The notes: generated by a model from the sequence alone, not told the origin. A stretch of DNA of 64,000 nucleotides from Croceivirga sp009797885 (GCA_045866215.1 AP035880.1:1922001-1986000); one strand, 5' to 3'. Positions 52,522-62,081 are shown, numbered from the stretch's first letter. Translations and numbers: made by a program.

Positions 52522-53043
52522 ATGACGGAGAAGCAGGAAAAAATTCTTAGTTCGGCACTTGAGTTATTTGCAACGGAGGGCTATAATGCGGTACCTACAA
52601 ACAAAATAGCAAAACACGCCGGTGTTTCCGAAGGGTTGATATTTAGGCATTACAAAAACAAACAAGGGCTTTTGGATGCCATTTTGGTTCAAGCCTTTGA
52701 AAAGGCAACTGCTTTATATGCCCATATCATTGCGGAACAAGACCCCAAACAGGTACTTTGGAAGGCCATAACCCTGCCTTTTGAGGTCAAAAAAAGTGAA
52801 TACCATTTTTGGAAACTACAGTTTAAATTAAAATGGGAGTTGGAGATTTCCGGCCGTGAAAAAATGCAGCCCTTTATTGACAAACTCCAATGGGCCTTTG
52901 AACAACTGGGCTATGACGAATCAAAAAAAGAAGCAGAACTACTGAACCATTTACTCGAAGGGATTGCCGGGGGCATCATCAAGGAAGGATTGGACAGTCA
53001 AGCACCTTTAAAAAGCTTTTTGCTTAAAAAATATAACCTCTAA
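52522..53043 (+). CDS. TetR-family transcriptional regulator
   Basis: A 173-residue regulator with the TetR HTH at residues 3-49 (QEKILSSALELFATEGYNAV, TNKIAKHAGVSEGLIFRHYK) and a helical ligand domain. Probably represses its own promoter via the palindrome at 52504 and the following SDR gene via the related site at 53065. Ligand unknown; fatty-acid-derived effectors are usual with such neighbours. Confidence 0.9.
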   Translation: MTEKQEKILSSALELFATEGYNAVPTNKIAKHAGVSEGLIFRHYKNKQGLLDAILVQAFEKATALYAHIIAEQDPKQVLWKAITLPFEVKKSEYHFWKLQFKLKWELEISGREKMQPFIDKLQWAFEQLGYDESKKEAELLNHLLEGIAGGIIKEGLDSQAPLKSFLLKKYNL

Positions 53044-53064
53044 AAAAATTTTTAAAACAATTAT

Positions 53065-53080
53065 AAGTAAGTACTCACAC
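53065..53080 (+). promoter_or_regulatory. Second TetR-operator-like site before the SDR gene
   Basis: AAGTAAGTACTCACAC matches the TetR palindrome at 52504 in 12 of 16 positions, with core GTAAGTACTCAC (five of six pairs symmetrical), 4 nt before the SDR ATG at 53084. Confidence 0.5.
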
Positions 53081-53083
53081 ATT

Positions 53084-53863
53084 ATGAAAAAAGTAGCATT
53101 AATCACAGGAGCCTCAAGTGGAATTGGTAAGGAACTCGCAAAAATCCACGCAGAAAAAGGCGGGGATTTGGTGTTGATTGCCAGAAGCAAGGACAAACTT
53201 GAGGTCTTAAAGTCGGAACTGGAAGAAAAGCATTCGGTTCAAGTGGAAATCATGGCCAGGGATTTGACCGATCCCCATGCCGCCAAACTGATCTATGACG
53301 AAGTAAAGGCCGCCGGGATTCAAATTGATTACCTCATCAACAATGCTGGATTTGGGGGTCATGGCAAATTCCACGAACGTCCATGGGAACAGGACTTAAG
53401 TATGATCAATCTAAACATTACGGCCTTAACGGCATTGACCCGGTTCTTTTTGCCGGACATGGTCAAAAGAAATGACGGTAAAATATTGAACACCTCTTCC
53501 ACGGCCAGCTTTATGCCCGGCCCGTTACAGGCGGTTTATTTTGCTACAAAGGCCTATGTTACCTTCTTCAGTAACGCCATTGCGGAAGAGCTATATGACA
53601 CTAAAATTACGGTCACAAACCTCATGCCCGGAGCCACCGAAACCGAATTTGCCAAAACCTCCGGCATGGACAAGACCAATCTATTTGAAAAAACGGTAAG
53701 CGCAAGAAGTGTTGCGGAAGATGGGTACAACGGAATGATGCAAGGTAAACTTGATGTGGTTTCCGGGCTTACCACTTCACAAAAAGTAATGATGAAAATG
53801 ATTCCCTTTACCCCCAAAAAAGTGCTCCTAAAACAAATAAGGCAAATGCAGGAAGTAAATTAA
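53084..53863 (+). CDS. Short-chain dehydrogenase/reductase (classical SDR)
   Basis: A 259-residue NAD(P)-dependent oxidoreductase with cofactor motif TGASSGIGKELAK, NNAGFGG, catalytic Ser in NTSSTASF and Tyr-x3-Lys in YFATKAYV, MPGATETEFAK. Similar to the YqjQ/DltE group of unspecified substrate. Follows the TetR gene, with a TetR-like operator in front, so likely its main target. Confidence 0.9.
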   Translation: MKKVALITGASSGIGKELAKIHAEKGGDLVLIARSKDKLEVLKSELEEKHSVQVEIMARDLTDPHAAKLIYDEVKAAGIQIDYLINNAGFGGHGKFHERPWEQDLSMINLNITALTALTRFFLPDMVKRNDGKILNTSSTASFMPGPLQAVYFATKAYVTFFSNAIAEELYDTKITVTNLMPGATETEFAKTSGMDKTNLFEKTVSARSVAEDGYNGMMQGKLDVVSGLTTSQKVMMKMIPFTPKKVLLKQIRQMQEVN

Positions 53864-53952
53864 GCCGCAATTTCGTGGCAGCTATAAAAGGGCGGGTTTT
53901 TTATTCGATTTGTGATTTTTTTGGCTACCTTACTTGATGACTAATTTAGCCA

Positions 53953-55095
53953 ATGAAGTTTGTACTTGCACCCGATAAGTTTAAGGGCTCTTTAACGGGA
54001 CTTGAGTTCTGTGAAGCGGTTGAGGAAGGAATCCGCAAAGTATTCCCAACGGCCGTAATCATCAAGAAACCGCTGGCCGATGGCGGTGATGGCACCATGG
54101 AAGTGGTTAAGGACTACCTCAATGCCCATGAAATAAAAGTGCAGGTCAAGGATCCCTTGTTTCGGGACATTGAGGCTACTTACCTCTTCTCCAAGAGACG
54201 CAAAATTGCCTTTATTGAGATGTCGGAAGCTTCGGGGCATCGATTGTTAAAACCTGCGGAACTCAATTGTATGGATACCACTTCCCTTGGTACCGGTCAA
54301 CTTATTGCAGATGCCCTGGACAGGGGTGCCCATGAAATCATTCTGGGCATTGGCGGTAGCGCGACCAACGATGGCGGTATGGGAATGGCCCATGCCCTGG
54401 GGTATCGATTTCTGGACCATAACGGAAATACGATCAATCCCATTGGCGGGAACCTGGAAAAAGTAAAACGTATTGTGTCCGACACCCTTCATAAGGGGTT
54501 AGCGCAGACCAAAGTAAGGGTTGCCTGTGATGTGGACAATCCTTTTTACGGGCCCAACGGAGCGGCATACGTTTATGGTCCGCAAAAAGGCGCAACAGTG
54601 GAAGAAGTCGTTTTTTTGGATAAGGGCCTACGGACATTTTCAACAGCCATAAAAAACCATTTTGGGTTGGACGTTCAACGTATCCCCGGGGCGGGAGCTG
54701 CCGGCGGCCTGGGTGGGGGTGCCATGGCCTTTTTGAATGCCTCATTGATTTCGGGAATAGGCTTTATAAAGGAAATTGCGGATTTTGACGCCGTTATTAG
54801 GGATGCCAATTGGATCATTACCGGAGAAGGTAAATTGGACAGTCAGACCCTTTCGGGAAAAACCATTGCCGGCGTATTGGAATCGGCAATGAAACAACGA
54901 ACCGACGTTGCGGCGATTTGTGGCATTATCGATCTTTCCATTTCGGAACAAGAGACCTTGGGGATTACTTATACCACCTCCATACTTCGGAATTTTCAGA
55001 CCCTGGAGGAGGCCATGGGCTCGAGCTATGAAAATCTGGTCATCGCTGCCTTCAACTTTTGCAAAGTTTTAAAGAAGGACATGTCCCTTTACTGA
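53953..55095 (+). CDS. Glycerate kinase
   Basis: A 380-residue GlxK/GarK-type kinase that phosphorylates D-glycerate to 2-phosphoglycerate. Motifs: APDKFKGSLTGLEFCEAVEE, KPLADGGDGTMEVV, LGIGGSATNDGGMGMAHALG, ACDVDNPFYGPNGAAYVYGP and GAGAAGGLGGGAMAF; SQTLSGKTIAGV. Full length. Stand-alone gene. Confidence 0.93.
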   Translation: MKFVLAPDKFKGSLTGLEFCEAVEEGIRKVFPTAVIIKKPLADGGDGTMEVVKDYLNAHEIKVQVKDPLFRDIEATYLFSKRRKIAFIEMSEASGHRLLKPAELNCMDTTSLGTGQLIADALDRGAHEIILGIGGSATNDGGMGMAHALGYRFLDHNGNTINPIGGNLEKVKRIVSDTLHKGLAQTKVRVACDVDNPFYGPNGAAYVYGPQKGATVEEVVFLDKGLRTFSTAIKNHFGLDVQRIPGAGAAGGLGGGAMAFLNASLISGIGFIKEIADFDAVIRDANWIITGEGKLDSQTLSGKTIAGVLESAMKQRTDVAAICGIIDLSISEQETLGITYTTSILRNFQTLEEAMGSSYENLVIAAFNFCKVLKKDMSLY

Positions 55096-55497
55096 AAAAT
55101 TTAAATTTTCCAAGGAAAGTACCTTTCATCATCCATCCAACATTTTTTACACTTTCCCAGGTGGAAAATTGGATCATAGGAGCGTCAATTCCCTAATTTT
55201 AAAGGTCTAAATCGACATCAAAATCCAAGCCCCCAACCTAATAGCTTTACACTTAAAAAGGAGTATCGAAATTCATGGTTCGTTTTAGTGGGACCCATAG
55301 CCGTTAGAATACAAAACACTTACTTTCAAATACTTACAATTTATTTTTTAATTAAAAACGGTTTTCTGTCACGGGAAAAACACCCCTGTTGATAACATTG
55401 TTGAGAATCAAAATTCGATGATGTAAAATCAATGTCAAGAAAATGTGAATTTTACTTCGCTGTTTTTAGGACGGTTCCAATTTTATTCAGACACTTT
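55096..55497. other. Intergenic region before nrdB, no gene seen
   Basis: About 400 bp, A/T-rich; a frame upstream of nrdB (55432) adds 22 non-family residues and is not counted. No clear NrdR box could be picked; the palindrome TTTTAATTAAAA lies at 55346-55357. Confidence 0.4.
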
Positions 55498-56772
55498 ATG
55501 GAAATTACCCAAATTACTAAAAGGGATTTTAGTACCAAACCCTTTGAGCTTTTCAAAATCACCAACGCGGTTTTAAAGGCCATGACCGCTGTCAATCACG
55601 GCGAAATGGGCGATGCCCAGACCATTGCAGAGCAGGTATATGCTGCATTGATCGAGCGCAAGGCCCAAGTTAAGGATTACGTTCCTACTGTAGAGGAAGT
55701 ACAGGATATTGTTGAGCAAAAATTAATGCTCAGTGAATTCCAGGATGTGGCCAAAGCCTATATCATTTATCGAAACCAACAGGCCCAAAGCAGAAAGTCC
55801 AACATTTTTGAAAAACGCATCAACTTAAAGCCTTACGAATACCCAGAGCTGTATGAATACGTCCCCGCCATCCGCCATTCGTATTGGATACATACCGAGT
55901 TCAATTTCACCAGCGATATTCAGGATTTCAAGTCCCGATTGACGAGTGTGGAACGAAGTGCCATAAAGAATACCATGTTGGCCATTTCACAAATTGAGGT
56001 GGCCGTAAAGACTTTTTGGGGGGATATCTACCACCGCATGCCCAAACCAGAAATTGGTTCTGTGGGGGCCACCTTTGCCGAAAGTGAAGTGAGGCACCAT
56101 GACGCCTATTCCCATCTTTTGGAAATTTTGGGGTTGAACCGTGAGTTTGAAACCTTAAAGAAAAAACCCGTTATCATGAAGCGGGTCCAGTACCTGGAAA
56201 CCGCATTGAAAAATGCCAAAAGTGAGGACAATAAAGAGTATGCCGAGTCGATTTTGCTGTTCTCCCTGTTCATAGAACACGTTTCCCTCTTTTCCCAGTT
56301 TTTGATTATTATGGCCTTCAACAAGCATAAGAACATGCTAAAGGGCATCTCCAATGTTGTGGAGGCCACTTCCAAGGAGGAGCAGATACATGGGGATTTT
56401 GGAATTGACGTAATCAACATCATAAAGAAAGAGCATCCGGAATGGTTCGATGAAGCATATCATGCCATGATCCAGCAGTTGTGTGAAGATGCCTTCCTTG
56501 CCGAAAGCCGAATTGTGGACTGGATTTTTGAGGACGGAGAGATTGATTTCCTGCCCAAGGCCGTGGTGAACGAATTCATTAAAAACCGTTTCAACAATTC
56601 CCTGGAAAGTATTGGAATAGCCAAGGTTTTTGAGGTAGACCCAGACCTATTGGCCCAGACCGAATGGTTTGATGACGAAATTATAGGAACAAAACACGGG
56701 GATTTCTTCGTGAAACGATCCATCAATTATAGCAAAAGAACACAAAGTATAACCAGCGACGATCTTTTTTAA
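55498..56772 (+). CDS. nrdB: Ribonucleotide reductase beta subunit with N-terminal ATP-cone
   Basis: A 424-residue radical-generating subunit. Residues about 3-95 are an ATP-cone (ITKRDFSTKPFELFKITNAV ... YVPTVEEVQDIVEQKLMLSE ... AKAYIIYRNQ), normally found on the alpha subunit. The diiron/dimanganese ligands follow: E167, E197-x-x-H200 (AESEVRHHDAY), E259, E294-x-x-H297, and Y204 stands at the radical-tyrosine position. The same architecture was characterised in Leeuwenhoekiella blandensis class Id NrdB, where dATP binding to this cone inhibits the enzyme. Start at 55498 because the ATP-cone begins there. nrdA follows after 3 bp. Confidence 0.95.
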   Translation: MEITQITKRDFSTKPFELFKITNAVLKAMTAVNHGEMGDAQTIAEQVYAALIERKAQVKDYVPTVEEVQDIVEQKLMLSEFQDVAKAYIIYRNQQAQSRKSNIFEKRINLKPYEYPELYEYVPAIRHSYWIHTEFNFTSDIQDFKSRLTSVERSAIKNTMLAISQIEVAVKTFWGDIYHRMPKPEIGSVGATFAESEVRHHDAYSHLLEILGLNREFETLKKKPVIMKRVQYLETALKNAKSEDNKEYAESILLFSLFIEHVSLFSQFLIIMAFNKHKNMLKGISNVVEATSKEEQIHGDFGIDVINIIKKEHPEWFDEAYHAMIQQLCEDAFLAESRIVDWIFEDGEIDFLPKAVVNEFIKNRFNNSLESIGIAKVFEVDPDLLAQTEWFDDEIIGTKHGDFFVKRSINYSKRTQSITSDDLF

Positions 56773-56775
56773 CCC

Positions 56776-58566
56776 ATGGAAAAAAGCACCCATACACAAC
56801 ACGCCGAACTCACCAAAGAGAATACCACCCAAACCCTGGTCAATGCCAGAAAAGAGGCCTTGTCCACCCTAAAACCGGAAAAGGACGCCGAGGGGTTCCA
56901 ATGGCTCAATGAGTATAGCCGACAATTTTTGGCCTCTGGTTATCTCACCGAAGGGATTTCGCCGGAAGGCCGTATCCGGGAAATTGCCGATCGTGCGGAA
57001 CAAATTTTGCAGATTCCGGGTTATTCGGACAAATTTTACAATTATATGTCCGAAGGATTCTTTTCCCTGGCCTCCCCCGTATGGTCCAATTTTGGAAAGG
57101 AACGTGGGCTTCCCATTAGCTGTTTTGGTTCCCATATTGATGATGACATGGGCAATATCCTTTATACCCAATCAGAGGTGGGCATGATGTCCAAATTGGG
57201 CGGTGGTACTTCCGGGTATTTTGGAAAAATCCGTCATCGAGGTGCCCCCGTTAAAAATAATGGTGAGGCATCCGGAGCAGTGCATATTATGCAATTGTTT
57301 GAATCCATGGTGGATGTGGTGAGCCAAGGTTCCGTGCGCAGGGGTCGTTTTTCCCCCTATTTACCCATTGATCATCCGGACATCATGGAGTTTTTGGAAA
57401 TAGGTACCGAAGGAAACCCCATTCAGCAATTGACCCACGGAGTCACCGTTGGCAACCAATGGATGCAGGAAATGGTGGATGGGGACGTGGAAAAACGCAC
57501 GGTTTGGGCCAAGGTATTGCAGCGCAGAGGGGAAATGGGCTATCCCTATGTTTTCTTCTCGGACAATGCCAACAATGGTTCCGTGGATGTATATCAGGAA
57601 AAGCAGCACCGTATTTACGCAAGTAACCTTTGTACGGAGATCATGTTACCGTCCAATGACAATTGGTCCTTTGTTTGTGTACTTTCCAGCATCAACCTCT
57701 TGCACTATGACAAATGGAAAAACACGGATGCGGTGGAAACCATGGTATTCTTCCTGGATGCGGTGATTACTGAATTTATCGAAAAATTGGATGCGTATCG
57801 GGATTCCTCGGATAGGGACGACCGCCAAACCTTTTTGTTCATGGAAAGGGCCTATAATTTTGCAAAGGAAAACAGGGCTTTGGGCTTGGGGGCCTTGGGA
57901 TGGCATTCGCTTTTACAATCCAAAATGTTGGCCTTTAACAGCCAAGAGGCCTATGATTTGAACAGTGAGATCTTCAAGGCCATGAAAGACCGATCCTACA
58001 AAGCATCCCAGGAGTTGGCGGCACGTTTTGGCGAACCAAAGGTGCTTAAGGGCTACGGAAGGCGTAACGCTACGTTGAATGCCATTGCGCCCACCACATC
58101 GTCCGCTTTTATTTTAGGGCAGGTTTCACAAGGCATTGAGCCCATTTGGTCCAACATTTATGTAAAGGACATTGCCAAAATAAAAGTGACCATTAAAAAC
58201 CAGTATTTAAGGGATCTGTTGGAAGAAAAGGGCATGAACACCTCGGAAGTTTGGAAAAGCATTCGCGACCGTGATGGCTCCGTCCAACACTTGGAATTCT
58301 TGACGGATGATGAAAAAGCGGTCTTCAAAACCTATTCCGAAATAGACCAATTGGACATTGTATACCAAGCGGCCAATAGGCAAAACCATATTGATCAGGG
58401 ACAGTCCGTAAACATCATCGTGCATCCGGATATGCCAACAAAGGATGTCAATAAAATTCATGTCACCGCCTGGAAGTTGGGCCTAAAATCCCTGTACTAC
58501 CAGCACAGTATGAATGCCGCACAAAAATTTAAACAAAAAAAAGAATGTGCCAGTTGTGAGGCGTAA
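56776..58566 (+). CDS. nrdA: Ribonucleotide reductase alpha subunit without ATP-cone
   Basis: A 596-residue catalytic subunit. The usual N-terminal ATP-cone is missing, matching its presence on NrdB. Active site: GLPISCFGSHIDDDMGNILY (Cys), SNLCTEIMLP (radical Cys and Glu), SSINLLHYD, PTTSSAFILGQVSQGIEP; C-terminal redox pair in KKECASCEA. Reduces ribonucleoside diphosphates to deoxy forms. Operon with nrdB, ended by the terminator at 58635. Confidence 0.95.
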   Translation: MEKSTHTQHAELTKENTTQTLVNARKEALSTLKPEKDAEGFQWLNEYSRQFLASGYLTEGISPEGRIREIADRAEQILQIPGYSDKFYNYMSEGFFSLASPVWSNFGKERGLPISCFGSHIDDDMGNILYTQSEVGMMSKLGGGTSGYFGKIRHRGAPVKNNGEASGAVHIMQLFESMVDVVSQGSVRRGRFSPYLPIDHPDIMEFLEIGTEGNPIQQLTHGVTVGNQWMQEMVDGDVEKRTVWAKVLQRRGEMGYPYVFFSDNANNGSVDVYQEKQHRIYASNLCTEIMLPSNDNWSFVCVLSSINLLHYDKWKNTDAVETMVFFLDAVITEFIEKLDAYRDSSDRDDRQTFLFMERAYNFAKENRALGLGALGWHSLLQSKMLAFNSQEAYDLNSEIFKAMKDRSYKASQELAARFGEPKVLKGYGRRNATLNAIAPTTSSAFILGQVSQGIEPIWSNIYVKDIAKIKVTIKNQYLRDLLEEKGMNTSEVWKSIRDRDGSVQHLEFLTDDEKAVFKTYSEIDQLDIVYQAANRQNHIDQGQSVNIIVHPDMPTKDVNKIHVTAWKLGLKSLYYQHSMNAAQKFKQKKECASCEA

Positions 58567-58634
58567 CCAACAGCATTGACCCACCCTACACCGGTTGATT
58601 TGTTTTTTATGCATCCACATCATATGGCAGAATC

Positions 58635-58664
58635 AAAAAAGGCTCCAAAAATGGAGCCTTTTTT
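58635..58664 (+). terminator. Rho-independent terminator after nrdA
   Basis: AAAAAAGGCTCCA-aaaa-TGGAGCCTTTTTT, 13-bp near-perfect stem, four-base loop, followed by a further T; 69 bp after the nrdA stop. Confidence 0.9.
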
Positions 58665-58741
58665 TGGGACGGCACTAAAGCATTCCATTTGGAACTTTTA
58701 TCCCGTTCCAACCGTATCAGTGGACTATTCGAAATGTAACC

Positions 58742-59263
58742 TTAGTTCATGAAAACCGCTACCACCGCATTGTTTCCCTGAAAGATGGCATGGTCCAAGG
58801 GTGTCTTTCCCTGATTGTCCTTAATGGATGGGTCGCCACCGGCTTTCATCAGTAGTTTTGCGAGTTCCTCCCCTCCAAAAGTGGCGGCAAAGGTTAGGGC
58901 AGTTGCCTTATTATAATTTTGTTGATTTACATCCGCTCCAGCTTCCACAAGCGTTTCTACCTGATGTAGATAGCCCTTGAAAATTGCGCCCATTAAAGCC
59001 GTATTCCCGAATTTATCATAGGCATTGACATCTGCCCCTGCCTGAATCAACAGTTCCACTACTTTTGGCCGGTCGTTATATACCGCCAAAATCAGCGGGC
59101 TAAATCCCATCGGATCCCTTTGATTTACCAGGTCGGTAGTCTCCATTATCAGTTCGCGCACTCTACTAAGGTCACCCTTTCTGCACGCATCATAAATAGT
59201 GGTCTGGGCCTTGATCATATTTGTTGCCATAACCCCTATCAGGATAATTAATTTTTTTTTCAT
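58742..59263 (-). CDS. Secreted ankyrin-repeat protein (AnkB-like)
   Basis: A 173-residue exported protein (MKKKLIILIGVMATNMIKAQ signal) with four to five ankyrin repeats (MGFSPLILAVYNDRPKVVEL, FGNTALMGAIFKGYLHQVET, KATALTFAATFGGEELAKLL, QGKTPLDHAIFQGNNAVVAV). Ankyrin proteins encoded next to catalase are known (AnkB with KatB in Pseudomonas aeruginosa), helping catalase export or assembly. Start at 59263, 16 bp after the hemA stop. Confidence 0.82.
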   Translation of the reverse strand: MKKKLIILIGVMATNMIKAQTTIYDACRKGDLSRVRELIMETTDLVNQRDPMGFSPLILAVYNDRPKVVELLIQAGADVNAYDKFGNTALMGAIFKGYLHQVETLVEAGADVNQQNYNKATALTFAATFGGEELAKLLMKAGGDPSIKDNQGKTPLDHAIFQGNNAVVAVFMN

Positions 59264-59279
59264 TGTATTGTTATTTGGA

Positions 59280-60395
59280 TTAACTGGCCAGATATATTTC
59301 ACCTGCCCCTTTTATGGTTGTCGAAGCGATCACGGTCTGAGAGCCGTGCATTTTTTTGTCGACATGGAAAATATAGCATGTGGCATTCCTATTCGCCCAG
59401 GACATAAAAGCATCCAATTCCTCTTCAATAATGGCTTCCACAACAGGTATGGCCCTTAAATGGTCCTGATTGGCCATGTCTATCTTTTTACTGATCTCAT
59501 CAATATTGTAAATGGTATTGAAGGGATTGGAAATGGCCTTGTCAATATTTGAAGGCATCGCTAAATCAATCCATATTCGCTTTTTGTCGTACTTTTTAAT
59601 TGATCTTACCAAATGCTTTTGGTTTCCTACTGCAGAAATTATAGCATCAAAAGAGGACAGATCATTTTGGAGTACACGGTTCCAGTCGTAGATGCCCAAG
59701 GCATATTGCTCTGCCAATTTAATTGCCTTTTCCGCCGTTCTGTTGGCAATGAACACATTGGTCAACCCAAACTTCCCCAGGTATTTGAGTATATCCTGTG
59801 TTATCTGGCCTGCTCCGATCAGCAACAGTTTGTTTTGGGATAGGGGCCGTTTGGCCAAAAATTGCTTAACCATCTTTATGGAAAGGTAGGCGGCAGAGGT
59901 GCTTCCATTCTGGTAAAGCGATTCCCTGGAAATTCTCTTATGACTTTTGAACACGGATTGAAAGGCCCTTTCCAACAATGAACCCTGATCCCGGTTTTTA
60001 AGTGCTTCTTGATAAGCCCCCTTTATTTGGGTAATAATCTGTTTGTCCCCAATGATTGCAGATTTTAAGCCATTGGATACCTTCAACAGATGGTGTACCG
60101 TTTCCCGGGTATCATCAAACATTTTGAAAACCGACCTTTTTAAATTGACGAGATGCCCAGGCTTGACAAAATCCATCAGAGCATCACGCACAAGGTCAGG
60201 GGTTGCCCCATATGACTCAAAATAAATTTCAGTACGGTTGCACGTGCTCAATACTACCACACCTTTTAGGGACAGTTCCCTTTTTAGACGGGCAATAAAT
60301 TGCGCTTTTTGACCATCATTGAGCGCGTAATGGGCCCTTTCTGAAACCGAAGCCGTTTCATGGGCAATACCCACATACATTACTCTATTCTTCAT
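59280..60395 (-). CDS. hemA: Glutamyl-tRNA reductase-like protein (short HemA)
   Basis: A 371-residue protein with the GluTR catalytic motif VVLSTCNRTEIYFES (Cys52), IGDKQIITQIKGAYQEA, and the Rossmann motif LLIGAGQITQDILKYLG. It lacks most of the C-terminal dimerisation domain of typical (about 420-residue) enzymes. Makes glutamate-1-semialdehyde, first step of tetrapyrrole synthesis; between catalase and ankyrin genes it may raise heme supply under peroxide stress. Possibly a second paralogue; no other heme genes here. Confidence 0.82.
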   Translation of the reverse strand: MKNRVMYVGIAHETASVSERAHYALNDGQKAQFIARLKRELSLKGVVVLSTCNRTEIYFESYGATPDLVRDALMDFVKPGHLVNLKRSVFKMFDDTRETVHHLLKVSNGLKSAIIGDKQIITQIKGAYQEALKNRDQGSLLERAFQSVFKSHKRISRESLYQNGSTSAAYLSIKMVKQFLAKRPLSQNKLLLIGAGQITQDILKYLGKFGLTNVFIANRTAEKAIKLAEQYALGIYDWNRVLQNDLSSFDAIISAVGNQKHLVRSIKKYDKKRIWIDLAMPSNIDKAISNPFNTIYNIDEISKKIDMANQDHLRAIPVVEAIIEEELDAFMSWANRNATCYIFHVDKKMHGSQTVIASTTIKGAGEIYLAS

Positions 60396-60455
60396 CGTAA
60401 CTGTTCTTTAAGAAATCTGCGGCGTAAGGCCATACACCACAGACCTATCCATTCC

Positions 60456-61994
60456 CTATCGTACCTTGCCGTATTTAGAGCTTCCCTTGGAAAAATCCTT
60501 CATTGAAAAGCCCAGACCAGTAGCCAATTTCATTCCAAAATCCCTATCAGCCCTATAGAAGTAGGTAATCATGGTTTTTTGGATGTCCTTGCTCTTGACC
60601 TGCCCCAAATCTCCAAGAAGGTTGCTTACCAGATTATCCTGCCCTTTTTTGGTGAGGCTCCTGTAAAAATCACCTGCCTGCTTAAAATCATTGGTTTTGG
60701 AAATTTTTTGCTGACCTATGGTCACCTTCTCCAAGGTCTGTGTAGCATAATTGTATTTGTTATTGTCCGTTGTAGGTGTTTTTGAGCTTGGTTGATAATT
60801 CACATCCGCATTCACAAAATCATCATTTCTGGCACTCGAATAACTATCCGAGTTGTAATTGACCACCTTTTCCCTGGGTTTGTTTACCGCTATCTGTAAA
60901 TAATTTGGGCCAAGGCGATGTCTGTGGGTATCAAAATAAGAGAACAATCGACCTTGCAATAGCCTATCTTCCGATGCTTCGACCCCAGGGATCAAAGAGC
61001 CAGGGGAAAATGCGATGGATTCCACCTCCTGAAAATAATTCATTGGGTTTTTGTTGAGGGTCATTGTTCCTATCCTGATGCGTTCCACTTCATTGGCAGG
61101 CCAATCCTTGGTAGCATCCAGGGGCCAAAAATCAAAGTTCTGCATATCTTCAGGCTTAATCATTTGTACATAAAGATCCCACTGGGGAAACCGTTCCTCA
61201 TCAATATCCTTTCTTAAGCTTACCGTGGCATGTTGCCAGTCCTTACCTTGTTGCATGGTGGCATCGGCAACCGTTAAGTTTTTCTCACCCTGTTTTGATT
61301 CCCAATGGTATTTTACATAGGTAACCTCCCCTTTTCCATTGATCCATTTGAATCCATGTACACTACTGCCGTTCATAAATTGATATCCTGCCGGGATACC
61401 ATAATCCGAGTACACACGGGTGAGCATATGGGTAGCCTCTGGGATGTGCGAAAAAAAGTCAAAGAACCTATTGGGATCCTGTTTGTTCGTAACCGGTGAA
61501 GGTTTTAGGGAATGGACCATATCCGGAAATTTAATGGCATCCCTGATAAAGAATACGGGCAAGTTATTGCCCACGATATCATAGTTCCCATCTTCGGTAT
61601 AGAATTTTACGGCAAATCCCCGGGGATCTCTTGCGGTCTCTGGCGATCCCTTACCATGGATCACTGTTGAAAAACGTACGGCAAGCTCCGTTTTTTTACC
61701 GACTTCCTGAAATGGGACGGCCATGGTAAATAGGGACATATCCTTTGAAGCCTCAAAATATCCAAACGCACCTGCGCCTCTGGCATGAACGACACGTTCC
61801 GGAATACGTTCCCGGTCAAAAGCTGCCAATTTTTCAATCAAATGGATGTCTTCCAACAACACGGGTCCATATTCCCCAGCGGTTTTGGAGTTTTGGTTGT
61901 CCCCTACCGGAGCGCCAAAATTAGTGGTCATCTGCTGTCCCGTTACACTTAGGGCCAACAAGGCACAGATGAAGGTAATGTGAAATGTTTTCAT
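60456..61994 (-). CDS. Periplasmic catalase (heme, clade 3-like)
   Basis: A 512-residue monofunctional catalase with a cleavable signal peptide (ALLALSVTGQQ, cleavage near 20), unusual since most are cytosolic. Active site: distal H70 in VVHARGAGAFGYFE, Asn in GNNLPVFFIRDAIKFPD, heme-ligand Tyr in GRLFSYFDTHRHRLG. Decomposes H2O2 outside the cytoplasm. First gene of the catalase-hemA-ankyrin operon, divergent from oxyR across 87 bp. Confidence 0.93.
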   Translation of the reverse strand: MKTFHITFICALLALSVTGQQMTTNFGAPVGDNQNSKTAGEYGPVLLEDIHLIEKLAAFDRERIPERVVHARGAGAFGYFEASKDMSLFTMAVPFQEVGKKTELAVRFSTVIHGKGSPETARDPRGFAVKFYTEDGNYDIVGNNLPVFFIRDAIKFPDMVHSLKPSPVTNKQDPNRFFDFFSHIPEATHMLTRVYSDYGIPAGYQFMNGSSVHGFKWINGKGEVTYVKYHWESKQGEKNLTVADATMQQGKDWQHATVSLRKDIDEERFPQWDLYVQMIKPEDMQNFDFWPLDATKDWPANEVERIRIGTMTLNKNPMNYFQEVESIAFSPGSLIPGVEASEDRLLQGRLFSYFDTHRHRLGPNYLQIAVNKPREKVVNYNSDSYSSARNDDFVNADVNYQPSSKTPTTDNNKYNYATQTLEKVTIGQQKISKTNDFKQAGDFYRSLTKKGQDNLVSNLLGDLGQVKSKDIQKTMITYFYRADRDFGMKLATGLGFSMKDFSKGSSKYGKVR

Positions 61995-62050
61995 GATATC
62001 TAACTATTTTTTGACAAAAAAAAACGATTGCACTATATTTATCAAATAGA

Positions 62051-62078
62051 TATTTTATTAAATTATATTTATAAAATA
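62051..62078. promoter_or_regulatory. Candidate OxyR operator
   Basis: Inverted repeat TATTTTAT (62051-62058) / ATAAAATA (62071-62078) with a 12-nt spacer in the oxyR-catalase intergenic region, 3 nt before the oxyR ATG. Symmetry and position are suggestive; A/T richness makes chance repeats likely. Confidence 0.4.
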
Positions 62079-62081
62079 AAT

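Noticed and set aside
55432..55497. Upstream extension of nrdB
   Set aside because: The 22 added residues do not belong to the ATP-cone, which begins at the ATG at 55498.
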